From positions 1 to 56,148 of the forward strand of contig CAISDL010000080.1 in assembly GCA_903884065.1 (NCBI GenBank): a DNA stretch of 56,148 nucleotides, read 5' to 3'. The notes beneath the pieces are model-generated. The model was given only the letters and a program-made list of their open reading frames with translations, did not search any database and was not told the origin of the DNA. The stretch is from an uncultured Actinomycetes bacterium (GTDB lineage Bacteria > Actinomycetota > Actinomycetes > Mycobacteriales > Mycobacteriaceae). Below are positions 19,598 through 31,071 of the stretch, in pieces; within the stretch, counting starts at the first letter, position 1, and each line of letters starts with the position of its first letter. The position numbers were made by a program, and so were the translations under genes.

Positions 19598-19981
19598 ATG
19601 TTCGCCAACGTCGGGTGGGGCGAGATGCTCCTTCTGGTCGTGGTGGGCCTGGTGGTTCTGGGACCGGAGCGGTTGCCGGGTGCCATCGCATGGACGGCCG
19701 GCACGATCCGGCAGGCACGCGACTACCTCAGTGGCGCGACCCGCGAACTTCGCGAGGAACTCGGGCCGGAGTTCGACGATCTGCGCCAGCCGTTGGGCGA
19801 GATCCAGAAATTGCGGGGGATGACGCCGAGAGCCGCGATCACCAAACACCTTCTGGACGGCGATGATTCTTGGCTCACAGGTGAATTCGAGGCCGATCAG
19901 GTCAAGCCGAAGAGTGCGACGTCGCCCGCGGCGAGCGGCCCTGTGGGCGGCCCGGCGCCGTTCGACGCCGACGCGACGTAG
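19598..19981 (+). CDS. tatB: Twin-arginine translocase subunit TatB
   Basis: TatB is the substrate-receptor component of the Tat export machinery. The 127-residue protein starts [27 protein letters not shown], the Tha4/Hcf106 signature of a short transmembrane helix followed by the FGPERLP-type hinge. An amphipathic helix follows ([20 protein letters not shown]), then a variable Ala/Pro tail. It lies 4 bp downstream of htrA, so the two are co-transcribed. It matches Rv1224. Confidence 0.93.
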   Translation: MFANVGWGEMLLLVVVGLVVLGPERLPGAIAWTAGTIRQARDYLSGATRELREELGPEFDDLRQPLGEIQKLRGMTPRAAITKHLLDGDDSWLTGEFEADQVKPKSATSPAASGPVGGPAPFDADAT

Positions 19982-19990
19982 TCAGACCGT

Positions 19991-21124
19991 TCAGCGGCCT
20001 GCCGGATCCAGGCCCAGCGACATCCCGGCCAGCCCACGCCGACGCGACGCAAGTTTATCGGCGATGGAGCGCAACTCCCGGCCGGCCGCCGAATCAGGTG
20101 CCGACAAGACCAACGGCACGCCCGAATCGCCGGCGGTCACCAGAGCCGGATCCAGCGGAACCTGGCCCAGCAGAGGAACATCCGCGCCGACCGCCCGGCT
20201 CAAGCGCTCGGCCACCTGGCGTCCGCCGCCCTCGCCGAAGATCTCCCATGTCGACCCGTCCGGCATCAACAACCCCGCCATGTTCTCCACCACGCCGACG
20301 ATGCGCTGGCGGGTCTGCAGGGCGATCGCCCCGGCCCGTTCGGCAACCTCGGCGGCCGCATTCTGCGGGGTGGTCACCACCACGATTTCAGCGCCGGGCA
20401 GCAACTGTGCCACCGAGATCGCCACATCTCCGGTGCCGGGCGGTAGGTCGAGCAGAAGCACGTCGAGGTCACCCCAGTACACGTCGGCCAAGAACTGCTG
20501 CAGCGCGCGGTGCAGCATCGGGCCGCGCCACACCACCGGGGTGTTGCCCTGGGTGAACTGGGCGATCGAGATGACCTTCACGTCGTGGGCGACCGGCGGC
20601 AGAATCATCGACTCCACCTGGGTGGGCCGGTCATCGGTGCCCATCATCCGCGGTACGGAATGGCCGTAGATATCGGCGTCGAGCAGGCCGACGGACAGTC
20701 CGCGGGCGGCAAGTGCCGCCGCGAGATTGACTGTCACACTGGACTTTCCGACTCCACCCTTACCGGAGGCCACCGCGTAGACGCGGGTGAGCGAGCCGGG
20801 CTGGGCGAACGGGATGACCGGCTCCGCGGCGTCGCCGCGCAGTTGTTTGCGCAACGCGGTGCGCTGCTCGTCGTTCATCACGTCCAGATCCACGGTGACG
20901 GCTCCGGTGCCCGGCACGTCGGCGACGGCGGCGCTGACCCGTTCGGTGATCTCAGTTTTCTTGGGGCAGGCGGAGGTGGTCAGGTAAATCCCGACATGGG
21001 TTGCCCCGTCCGGCGACACCGTGACGCTCTTGACCATGTTGAGTTCGGTGATCGGCCTGCGCAGCTCGGGGTCGATGACCTTGCCCAGTGCGGCGCGGAC
21101 GGCGTTTTCAAGTTCGGTGCTCAT
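19991..21124 (-). CDS. mrp: Mrp/ApbC-type ATPase, iron-sulfur carrier family
   Basis: The 377-residue protein has an N-terminal DUF59/MIP18 domain (residues 1-90, with TTSACPKKTEI) and a deviant-Walker P-loop ATPase domain (ASGKGGVGKSSVTVNLAAAL, DADIYGHSVPRMMG, DLPPGTGD). Members load or carry Fe-S clusters. The C-terminal CxxC seen in many Mrp proteins is absent: the region after VENMAG reads LLMPDGSTWEIFG. It corresponds to Rv1229c. It converges with tatB. Confidence 0.88.
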   Translation of the reverse strand: MSTELENAVRAALGKVIDPELRRPITELNMVKSVTVSPDGATHVGIYLTTSACPKKTEITERVSAAVADVPGTGAVTVDLDVMNDEQRTALRKQLRGDAAEPVIPFAQPGSLTRVYAVASGKGGVGKSSVTVNLAAALAARGLSVGLLDADIYGHSVPRMMGTDDRPTQVESMILPPVAHDVKVISIAQFTQGNTPVVWRGPMLHRALQQFLADVYWGDLDVLLLDLPPGTGDVAISVAQLLPGAEIVVVTTPQNAAAEVAERAGAIALQTRQRIVGVVENMAGLLMPDGSTWEIFGEGGGRQVAERLSRAVGADVPLLGQVPLDPALVTAGDSGVPLVLSAPDSAAGRELRSIADKLASRRRGLAGMSLGLDPAGR

Positions 21125-21176
21125 CGCTGCCCACTCTAGGCGGAGGGCTGGGGAGGGACCGGAACAGGCTGCGCGG

Positions 21177-22634
21177 TTAGGCCGGACCGGGGGCCGGACC
21201 GGGGGCAGGGGCGGGTGCCGGCATCAGGATCGGAGCCTCGGCAGGCGCGGGGACCGGGCCGGGACCCGGGGCAGCCGGCGGCGGAGCCATCCACGGCGGG
21301 GTACCGGGCGCGGGGAGCGGGGGCGCCTCGGCCGCAGGCATGCCGGGCAGCGGGCCGGGAGCGGCACCGGGCATGCCGGGCAGCGGAGCCTGGGCCGGCG
21401 GCATGCCGGGCAGTGGGACGCCGGCGTCGGCCGGGGCCGGACCGGGCAGCGGAGCTGCGCCCGGCAGCGGGCCGGCGCCGACCGGAGCCATGCCGGGCAG
21501 CGGGCCCTGCGGCGCCATCCACGGGGCCGGCGCCATCGGCATCATCCACGGCGGCAGGTCGGGCGTCGGAGCCTGCGACGGGGCCAGTTGGGAGGCCATG
21601 CAGATCACCTCGCACCCGTGCGCGGGTCCTACGCCTTCGGCGGCGGGTCCGGGCAGCGGTCCGGGCAGCATCTGGCCGGCGGTCTGGCTGTTGCCCATGT
21701 TCAGGGCCAGCAGCGCCAGCGGATCGCCGCCAGGCGGACTCGTCATACCCGGGCCGAGACCCTCGGACTTGTCGAGGTGGGAATCACCCAGCGCCGGAAC
21801 CGGGCCGACGATCGGCGGCAGATCCAGCGGCGCGACGCCGGTGGCATAGGCGGCGGCCCACCCGAGCACGTTCTGCGCGTAGGCCATCGAGTTGTTGTAG
21901 CGCAGGATCGCCGTCAGCACCTGGGCCTGGTTGCGCAGGTTCAGGCCGCCGCTGCACAGATACCGTGCGGTGCCCAGGGCGGCGTCGAAGAGGTTCTGCG
22001 GGTCCGACTTGCCGTCGCCGTCGCCGTCGGAGGCGAACCGGGACCAGGTGCCCGGCAGGAACTGCATCGGACCCATGGCGCGTGCGTAGACCGGGCGGCC
22101 GCCGGCGTTGCTCTGCACGATGATCTCGTTGCCCGGCAGGCTGCCGTCGAGGGTGGGCCCGTAGATAGGGCGTGCCGCGGTGCCGCTGGCGTCGGTCGCA
22201 CCGCCGTTGGCGTGCGATGACTCGATCCGGCCGATTCCGGCCAGCAGATTCCAGCTGACCCCGCACCCGGGCGAGGCGACCGCCATGGTCTGTTCGGCCT
22301 TGCGGTAGGCGGCGAGCGCGACGGCCGGAACCCGCATGCCGCCGACCGAACTGATCACCGCCGCCGGCGGAGGAGGCGACAACGTGTTGGCACCGAAGCG
22401 GAAGTCCGCCGGGGCCTTGGCCATCGGGACCACCGCCACACCCTTGGTGTCCACGACCGGTGCAGCGGCAGAGATCTGAGCGCCGCCCTCACGGTTGACC
22501 GGCTGAGCCACCCGGGCGGGTGTCGCCGCTGCAGCGCCGGCCAGCACGACCGGCGTCAGAACGGCGATACCAAACGCGGGAGCGCGGACCACGCGGCCGA
22601 CCCGGTGCCCTATGCCCACTCGGTTGCCCCTCAC
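21177..22634 (-). CDS. Exported lytic-transglycosylase-like protein with Pro/Met-rich tail (copy 1)
   Basis: The 485-residue protein has an N-terminal signal/anchor helix (FGIAVLTPVVLAGAAAATP). A MltB-like lysozyme-fold domain follows: AGIGRIESSHANGG with candidate catalytic Glu138, AMGPMQFLPGTWSRFASDGDGDG, and YNNSMAYAQNVLGWA. The last 170 residues are a low-complexity tail with seven PLPG units, often PLPGM. It probably cleaves peptidoglycan outside the membrane. It corresponds to the Rv1230c region. GTG 22634 follows a GAGGAT ribosome site. It is downstream of a diverged paralogue. Confidence 0.82.
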   Translation of the reverse strand: MRGNRVGIGHRVGRVVRAPAFGIAVLTPVVLAGAAAATPARVAQPVNREGGAQISAAAPVVDTKGVAVVPMAKAPADFRFGANTLSPPPPAAVISSVGGMRVPAVALAAYRKAEQTMAVASPGCGVSWNLLAGIGRIESSHANGGATDASGTAARPIYGPTLDGSLPGNEIIVQSNAGGRPVYARAMGPMQFLPGTWSRFASDGDGDGKSDPQNLFDAALGTARYLCSGGLNLRNQAQVLTAILRYNNSMAYAQNVLGWAAAYATGVAPLDLPPIVGPVPALGDSHLDKSEGLGPGMTSPPGGDPLALLALNMGNSQTAGQMLPGPLPGPAAEGVGPAHGCEVICMASQLAPSQAPTPDLPPWMMPMAPAPWMAPQGPLPGMAPVGAGPLPGAAPLPGPAPADAGVPLPGMPPAQAPLPGMPGAAPGPLPGMPAAEAPPLPAPGTPPWMAPPPAAPGPGPVPAPAEAPILMPAPAPAPGPAPGPA

Positions 22635-22701
22635 ATCCTCGCTACGACCCAGCTACCATACATAACGTAGTGACGCCCGCGAAACGCATCCGTCGGAGTC
22701 G

Positions 22702-23868
22702 TTACCTGCTGCTCTTCTTGCCGCGTCCCCCGCCACCGTCCCGTTTGTCGTTCTTGCCGGGCGATTGCGCGGATGGCTGTGCCGCACTGTCTGCAGTGGT
22801 CTGCTCGGTGCGACGCCGTTGCGGCTGCGAAGCTATCTCTGGTTGCGGATCTATCTGTGGTTGCATCGCCGGACGGTTGGAGCCTGCGTTGCCTGCGCTT
22901 GCGGGTGCTTTCCCGCCGGAACTGGGCGGCGGCGCCACCCGCGGCGCGGGTTCCTGCGGAGCGGCGAGCACCGGGGTCGGGGGCGCTTGCGACGCGGCCA
23001 ACGGTTCGGGCGCGACGGCGACGGCGGCTGCGGCTGCGGCCGGGCCGGGTACTGGGCCGGGCAGCATCTGGGCAGCCTGCTTGGTGTTGCCAAGCGCCAG
23101 TTGTGTCGCCGGTTCAAACGACGTACGGCCGGAACCGGGGCCCGCCGGCAGTCGGCCCGGACCTAGTCTCGGGACGGCGCCGCTTATCGGGGGCAGAGTG
23201 AGCGGGGCGAAGCCGGTGGCGTAGGCCGCCGCCCAGCCCAACACGTTCTGGGCGTAGGTCATGGAGTTGTTGTAGCGCAGGACCGCCGTCACCGCCTGGG
23301 CCTCATTGCGCAGGTTAAGCCCACCGCTGCACAGGTAACGTGCGGTCGTCAGGGCTGCGTCGAACAGGTTCTGCGGATCGGACTTCCCGTCCCCGTCGCC
23401 GTCGGAGGCGAACCGCGACCACGTTCCCGGGAGTAACCTCATGGGTCCCATTGCCTGAGTCGGGCGCCCCCCCGCGTTGCCCCGCAGGGTTGCGTTCCAC
23501 ATGGGCGCGTCCATCTGGCGGATGTTGCCGGCTCTAGCGGGCGGCGCCTCAATACGGCCGATGCCGGCCAGGAGGCTCCAACTCACCCCGCAACCCGGTG
23601 CAGCGGCCGCCATAGTTTGCTCAGCCTTCCGATAGGCCGAAAGCGCCCTCGGCGGAATCCGCACGCTCGCGATGTGCTCAACGCTCGGGCTGTGCTCGAC
23701 GACCTTCGGCGCAAGGCGAGGCGAGGCGGCGGGGGCTGCGAACGTTACGGCCCTAGTCGGCGGTTCCGGGGAGCCGGCCACCGCACCAGCCAACACGATT
23801 GGGGTCAAGACGGCGATCCCGAACGCGGGGGTCCGAATGAGCTGGCTGATCCTGAGTCGCATCCGCAC
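22702..23868 (-). CDS. Exported lytic-transglycosylase-like protein (copy 2, degenerate active-site region)
   Basis: The 388-residue tandem paralogue shares the anchor helix (RTPAFGIAVLTPIVLAGA), the AGIGRIE core with Glu107, the GDGDGKSDPQNLFDAAL segment and YNNSMTYAQNVLGWAAAYATG. After the Glu, the ESSHANGG of copy 1 is replaced by EAPPARAGN. A stretch of about 15 residues is missing, and MQFLPGTW has become MRLLPGTW. The tail lacks PLPG repeats and ends in a basic GKNDKRDGGGGRGKKSSR. Catalytic ability is doubtful. Confidence 0.78.
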   Translation of the reverse strand: MRMRLRISQLIRTPAFGIAVLTPIVLAGAVAGSPEPPTRAVTFAAPAASPRLAPKVVEHSPSVEHIASVRIPPRALSAYRKAEQTMAAAAPGCGVSWSLLAGIGRIEAPPARAGNIRQMDAPMWNATLRGNAGGRPTQAMGPMRLLPGTWSRFASDGDGDGKSDPQNLFDAALTTARYLCSGGLNLRNEAQAVTAVLRYNNSMTYAQNVLGWAAAYATGFAPLTLPPISGAVPRLGPGRLPAGPGSGRTSFEPATQLALGNTKQAAQMLPGPVPGPAAAAAAVAVAPEPLAASQAPPTPVLAAPQEPAPRVAPPPSSGGKAPASAGNAGSNRPAMQPQIDPQPEIASQPQRRRTEQTTADSAAQPSAQSPGKNDKRDGGGGRGKKSSR

Positions 23869-23977
23869 CGTCCGCCTTTGCTGTCATCGACCTCCGGGTC
23901 GCTGCGTTAACAACGTCAGCCTAGATCCCTGGGGGATGGCCGTGGGCCGAACGCGGGCGACACGCTGTCGGAAATCC

Positions 23978-24517
23978 TTACGCGGTGTCTTTCTTGCCGC
24001 GCCGTTCGGCGCTGTCCTTTTTGCCCGACTTGCCGGGCTTCGGTTCCGTCGGCTGCAGCGTTTCGATGAGTTCGCGGACTTCTTCCAGCTCGCGGCGCAG
24101 GTAATCGCGGGTGGCCACCTCGCCGACCGCCAACCGCAGGGCCGCGAGTTCGCGGGCGAGGAACTCGGTATCGGCCTTGGTCTGCTGGGCCCGTCTGCGG
24201 TCCTCCTCCAGGGCCACCTTGTCGCGGTTCTCCTGCCGGTTCTGGGCCAGCAGGATCAGCGGCGCGGCGTAGGCGGCCTGGGTGGAGAAGGCGAGATTGA
24301 GCAGGATGAAGGGATAGGGATCCCAGCGCAGCCTCACCGCGAAGAGATTCAGGCCGATCCAGACGACGACGAGGACGGTCTGCCACATCAGGTAGCGGCC
24401 GGTCCCGAGGAACCGCGCGATCGACTCGCTGACCCGGCCGACCGTCTCGGGGTCGAAATTGAACGCCGGCCGCCGGGAGGTCAGCGGCGTGTCGAGGCGC
24501 TGGCGGGGATCGTTCAC
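23978..24517 (-). CDS. DUF1003 membrane protein
   Basis: The 179-residue protein contains the DUF1003 signature: GRYLMWQTVLVVVWIGLN as the first helix, then DPYPFILLNLAFSTQAAYAAPLILLAQNRQENRDK. A cytoplasmic coiled-coil (AQQTKADTEFLARELAALR) and a Lys-rich tail follow. Two transmembrane helices are predicted. Function is unknown. ATG 24517 overlaps the stop of the upstream MgtE-N/CBS gene (ATGA), so the pair is likely functionally linked; it corresponds to the Rv1231c position. Confidence 0.85.
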   Translation of the reverse strand: MNDPRQRLDTPLTSRRPAFNFDPETVGRVSESIARFLGTGRYLMWQTVLVVVWIGLNLFAVRLRWDPYPFILLNLAFSTQAAYAAPLILLAQNRQENRDKVALEEDRRRAQQTKADTEFLARELAALRLAVGEVATRDYLRRELEEVRELIETLQPTEPKPGKSGKKDSAERRGKKDTA

Positions 24518-25809
24518 GAGGTGTCGCCCCCGATCGCGACACCGGCATCCTCGAAACTCTCCCGCCAGTCGTGCGGCAGCAGGTGATCGAGCACGTCGTC
24601 GACGGTGACCGCACCCAGCAGGTGGCCCTGCTCGTCGACCACCGGACCGCAGACCAGGTTGTAGGCGGCGAAGTACCGGGTCACCGCGCCCAGTGCGGAA
24701 TCCGGGTTGAGACTGGGCAGGTCGTTGTCCACCATGCCGCTGACCAGATTGGCCGGTGGCTCGCGGAGCAGCGCCTGCAGGTGCACGCAGCCCAGGTAGC
24801 GCCCGGTCGGGGTGGCCGTCGGCGGACGCACCACGAAGACCAGCGAGGCCAGCGCTGGAGTCAGGTCGGGGTCACGGACCCGGGCCAGCGCCTCGGCGAC
24901 GGTGGTATCCGGGGCGAGCACCACCGGATCGGAGGTCATCAGACCGCCCGCGGTGTCGGGGGAGTGGCTGAGCAGACGCCGCACCGACTCGGAATCCTCG
25001 GGATCCATCCGTCGCAGCAGCGCCTCGGCTTCGGTCGGATTCATCACCCCGAGCAGGTCGGCGGCGTCGTCGGGGTCCATGGCCTCGAGCACGTCGGCGG
25101 CCCGCTCGGTGTCGAGTTCCCGCAGCAACTCGCTCTGGTCGTCCTCGGAGAGTTCCTGGAGGACGTCGGCAAGCCGTTCGTCGTCGAGGGCCTTGATGAC
25201 CTCGGTGCGTCGTTTGACCGGCAGATCGCGCAGAGCGTCGGCCACCGCGATCGGTCGCTGGCCCTCGAACTGATGCAGCAATTGGGCCACGCCCTGCCCC
25301 GGCATCGCCAGGCCGGTGGGCGTCAGGCCCGAGACGTTGTGCCAATCCACCACGACCACCGCACCACGGCGGCCCAACCGGCGGTGGCTGCGCATCGCCA
25401 CCCGGGTGACGATCCAGTCCCGGGTACGCGTCTGCTCCATGCCGAGGTCCACGACGAAGAGGTCGACGCCCGCGAGGTCCTGCTGTTCGGGATCGTTGAC
25501 CCGCACCAGCGTGTCGAGCACCTGGCCCAGCACCAGCACCTCGCCGGGGCGCTGAACGAATCGACGCAGCGACACATTGCCGGTGGTGAGGGTGACGGCG
25601 TTGGGCTCGATGGCGGTGACGCGGAGGATCGGGACGAAAATCCTCTTGCGGGTGAGCAACTCGACGACCAGTCCCAGCACCCGGGGCTGCTGACGAACGA
25701 TGCTGATGCTGACGACGACATCACGCACCCGCCCCAGTGATTCGCCATCGGGGCCGAGCACGACCATCCCCGCCAGCCGCGCCGCATATACCCTGTTCAC
25801 CGACGCCAT
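24514..25809 (-). CDS. MgtE N-domain and CBS-domain protein (Rv1232c-like), no membrane channel
   Basis: The 431-residue soluble protein has an N-terminal PRC-barrel-like region (VVLGPDGESLGRVRDVVVS), helical MgtE N-repeats (RTEVIKALDDERLADVLQELSEDDQSELLREL, DPDDAADLLGVMNPTEAEALLRRMDPED) and paired CBS domains (AGGLMTSDPVVLAPDTTVAEAL; AVTVDDVLDHLLPHDW). The transmembrane pore of true MgtE is absent. It may be a Mg2+-sensing regulator, perhaps of the DUF1003 partner. ATG 25809 is preferred to an upstream TTG at 25818. Confidence 0.85.
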   Translation of the reverse strand: MASVNRVYAARLAGMVVLGPDGESLGRVRDVVVSISIVRQQPRVLGLVVELLTRKRIFVPILRVTAIEPNAVTLTTGNVSLRRFVQRPGEVLVLGQVLDTLVRVNDPEQQDLAGVDLFVVDLGMEQTRTRDWIVTRVAMRSHRRLGRRGAVVVVDWHNVSGLTPTGLAMPGQGVAQLLHQFEGQRPIAVADALRDLPVKRRTEVIKALDDERLADVLQELSEDDQSELLRELDTERAADVLEAMDPDDAADLLGVMNPTEAEALLRRMDPEDSESVRRLLSHSPDTAGGLMTSDPVVLAPDTTVAEALARVRDPDLTPALASLVFVVRPPTATPTGRYLGCVHLQALLREPPANLVSGMVDNDLPSLNPDSALGAVTRYFAAYNLVCGPVVDEQGHLLGAVTVDDVLDHLLPHDWRESFEDAGVAIGGDTS

Positions 25810-25834
25810 GGGTACCAAGGGTAGGAGTCTGCGC

Positions 25835-26806
25835 GTGGACCAGACCGATCGACCCGCCTACCGACCGCGCAGGACATGCCTGTCGGTTCCGGGCAGTAAC
25901 CCCAGGATGATCGAGAAAGCCAAGGGATTGGCCGCCGACGAGGTATTCCTGGACCTCGAGGACGCGGTGGCCCCCGATGCCAAGGCGCATGCCCGCACCG
26001 TGGTGGCCGCCGCGCTGGCCGGGCCCGGCTGGGCCGGCCAACTACGCGGTGTCCGGGTGAACGACTGGACGACTCCGTGGACCCACACCGACGTGATCGA
26101 CGTCGTGTCGGCAGCCGGCGCCCACCTCGATGTCGTCGTGCTGCCCAAGGTGACCGACGCCGGCCACGTCCGGGCCCTGGATCTGCTGCTGACCCAGCTC
26201 GAACGCGTCCACGGCCTGCCGGTCGGCCGGATCGGGATCGACGCACAGATCGAGGACGCCAGGGGGCTGACCAACATCGACGCGATCGCCGCCGCTCCGA
26301 GGGTCCAGGCGCTGGTACTCGGTCCGGCGGACCTGATGGCGAGTCTGAATATGCGCACCCTCGTCGTGGGCGAGCAACCCGAGGGCTACGACGTCGGCGA
26401 CGCCTATCACCACGTGCTGATGACGATTCTGATCGCGGCCCGGGCGAACGGGGTGGCCGCCGTCGACGGCCCGTATCTGAAGGTGCGTGACGTCGAGGCC
26501 TTCCGGGGGGTGGCGGGGCGTTCCGCGGCGTTGGGCTATGACGGCAAATGGGTTCTGCACCCCGACCAGATCGCTGCCGGCAACGAGATCTTCAGCCCGC
26601 GGCAGGCCGAATACGACCGTGCCGAGCTGATTCTGGAGGCCTACGCGTGGCATACGTCGGCGGCCGGCGGGGCGCGCGGCGCGGTGATGCTGGGCGAGGA
26701 GATGATCGACGAGGCCAGTCGGAAGATGGCCCTGGTCGTGGCGGCCAAGGGCCGCGCCGCCGGGATGACCCGGACCACGGCGGCGTTTGTGCCGCCAGGA
26801 AGTTAG
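25835..26806 (+). CDS. CitE-like HpcH/HpaI lyase (CoA-ester lyase)
   Basis: The 323-residue TIM-barrel enzyme is of the citrate-lyase beta/malyl-CoA lyase family. Key sites are RRTCLSVPGSNPRM, the acidic LDLEDAVAP, IDAQIEDARGLTNID (metal ligand and acid), GPADLMASL, and the C-terminal YDGKWVLHPDQI. Such enzymes cleave hydroxyacyl-CoA thioesters; the exact substrate is unclear. GTG 25835 has an AGGAG ribosome site 8 nt upstream. ATG 25808 is an alternative start that would overlap the divergent ATG. The 3' end falls in a 26-bp tandem duplication. Confidence 0.83.
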   Translation: MDQTDRPAYRPRRTCLSVPGSNPRMIEKAKGLAADEVFLDLEDAVAPDAKAHARTVVAAALAGPGWAGQLRGVRVNDWTTPWTHTDVIDVVSAAGAHLDVVVLPKVTDAGHVRALDLLLTQLERVHGLPVGRIGIDAQIEDARGLTNIDAIAAAPRVQALVLGPADLMASLNMRTLVVGEQPEGYDVGDAYHHVLMTILIAARANGVAAVDGPYLKVRDVEAFRGVAGRSAALGYDGKWVLHPDQIAAGNEIFSPRQAEYDRAELILEAYAWHTSAAGGARGAVMLGEEMIDEASRKMALVVAAKGRAAGMTRTTAAFVPPGS

Positions 26807-26848
26807 CGCTGCTGCAGCGCGTAGGAAGTTAGCGCTGCTGCAGCGCGT
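26797..26848. repeat. Perfect 26-bp tandem duplication at the citE/DUF4190 3' junction
   Basis: Two identical 26-bp units (26797-26822 and 26823-26848) start AGGAAGTTAGCGCTGC. Each contains the small hairpin GCGCTG-CTG-CAGCGC and, read on the minus strand, encodes YALQQR followed by TAA. The citE stop lies in unit 1. The DUF4190 stop lies in unit 2, so unit 1 is a non-coding relic of that gene end. Confidence 0.9.
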
Positions 26849-27263
26849 AGGCGACCATGACGACGTACACCACCAGACCCGCAACACCGGCCGCGACGCC
26901 CGCCACCGCAAGGCCGAAGCCTCTCCCGCCGGTGCGCTTGATCTGCGCGATCGCTATCGCACCCGTGATGATCCCGACCAGTGAGCCGAGGAAACACAGC
27001 AGGCCGCTGGCCGAGCTCACGAGCGAGACGATCGCCAGCACGTTGGTGCGCGGTTCGGCCGCACCCGGGTAGCCCGGGTAGACCGGGTAGCCCGGCATGG
27101 GGGCGCCGTACTGCGGCGGGTAGCCCGGGAACGGCGGGTACGCCGGCGGCGGTGGGGGGTACCCGGACCCGTAGGCCGGATCGAAGCGGGGAACATCGGA
27201 TCCGCTCGGCGGATGACCCGGATAATCCGGCTTTTCGCCGGGGCCACCGCTGGCGGCTGTCAT
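26829..27263 (-). CDS. DUF4190 membrane protein with Pro/Tyr-rich N-terminus (Rv1233c-like)
   Basis: The 144-residue protein has an N-terminal half rich in Pro, Tyr and Gly (YGSGYPPPPPAYPPFPGYPP). Two transmembrane helices follow (NVLAIVSLVSSASGLLCFLGSLVGIITGAIAIAQI and GFGLAVAGVAAGVAGLVVYVVMVAYAL), separated by the KRTGGRG loop characteristic of DUF4190. Function is unknown. The 3' end has been duplicated (see the repeat at 26797-26848). Confidence 0.82.
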   Translation of the reverse strand: MTAASGGPGEKPDYPGHPPSGSDVPRFDPAYGSGYPPPPPAYPPFPGYPPQYGAPMPGYPVYPGYPGAAEPRTNVLAIVSLVSSASGLLCFLGSLVGIITGAIAIAQIKRTGGRGFGLAVAGVAAGVAGLVVYVVMVAYALQQR

Positions 27264-27334
27264 GCTGTCAACCTAGCCTATGCACCAGGGCCCACCGGTG
27301 GCTCGAATCGATCGACGAAGGAGACGCAACACCC

Positions 27335-30223
<2,889 letters not shown>

Positions 30224-30224
<1 letters not shown>

Positions 30225-31060
30225 TGTCCGAACACGTGGGAGGGCGGCGAGCCACCTTCTGGACCGTCATCAATGTCCTGGTGGTGGCTTATGCGCTGTT
30301 GCCGGTGTTGTGGATCCTGAGCCTGTCACTCAAGCCGACCCAGGAGGTCAAGGACGGCAAGCTGATCCCGTCGTCGATCACGCTGGACAACTACAAAGGC
30401 ATCTTCAGCGGTGACGTGTTCTCCTCGGCACTGATCAACTCCATCGGCATCGGCCTGATCACCACCGTCGTCGCCGTCGTCATCGGTGGCATGGCCGCCT
30501 ATGCGGTGGCCCGGCTGGATTTCGCCGGTAAGCGCGTGCTCATCGGCGCCGCACTGCTGATCGCGATGTTTCCCCAGATCTCGCTCGTCACACCGCTGTT
30601 CAACATCGAGCGTCGGATCGGGCTGTTCGACACCTGGCCGGGCCTGATCATCCCGTACATCACCTTCGCGCTGCCGTTGGCCATCTACACCCTGTCGGCC
30701 TTCTTCCGGGAGATCCCCTGGGATCTGGAGAAGGCCGCCAAGATGGACGGCGCGACTCCCGCCCAGGCATTCCGTCGGGTGATCGCCCCACTGGCCGCGC
30801 CCGGAATCGTCACCGCGGCGATCCTGGTGTTCATCTTCGCCTGGAACGATCTGCTGTTGGCGCTGTCGCTGACGGCGACCAAGGCGGCGATCACCGCACC
30901 CGTGGCGATCGCGAACTTCACCGGCAGTTCGCAGTTCGAGGAGCCGACGGGGTCCATCGCCGCCGGTGCGATGGTGATCACGATTCCGATCATCGTGTTT
31001 GTTCTGATCTTCCAACGACGGATCGTTGCCGGGCTGACTTCCGGCGCGGTGAAGGGATAG
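30224..31060 (+). CDS. sugB: Trehalose ABC transporter permease SugB
   Basis: The 278-residue MalG-type permease has an EAA motif ([28 protein letters not shown]) and six predicted helices, from [25 protein letters not shown] to [25 protein letters not shown]. Its ATG shares a base with the sugA stop (TGATG), giving tight coupling. Confidence 0.94.
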
Positions 31061-31071
31061 CGGGTTCTGCG

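Noticed and set aside
21177..21700. Possible CRISPR or satellite array from the repeated GCCGGGCAGCGG-like units
   Set aside because: Units are irregular and in frame as PLPG codons of a protein tail, with no spacer-repeat structure.
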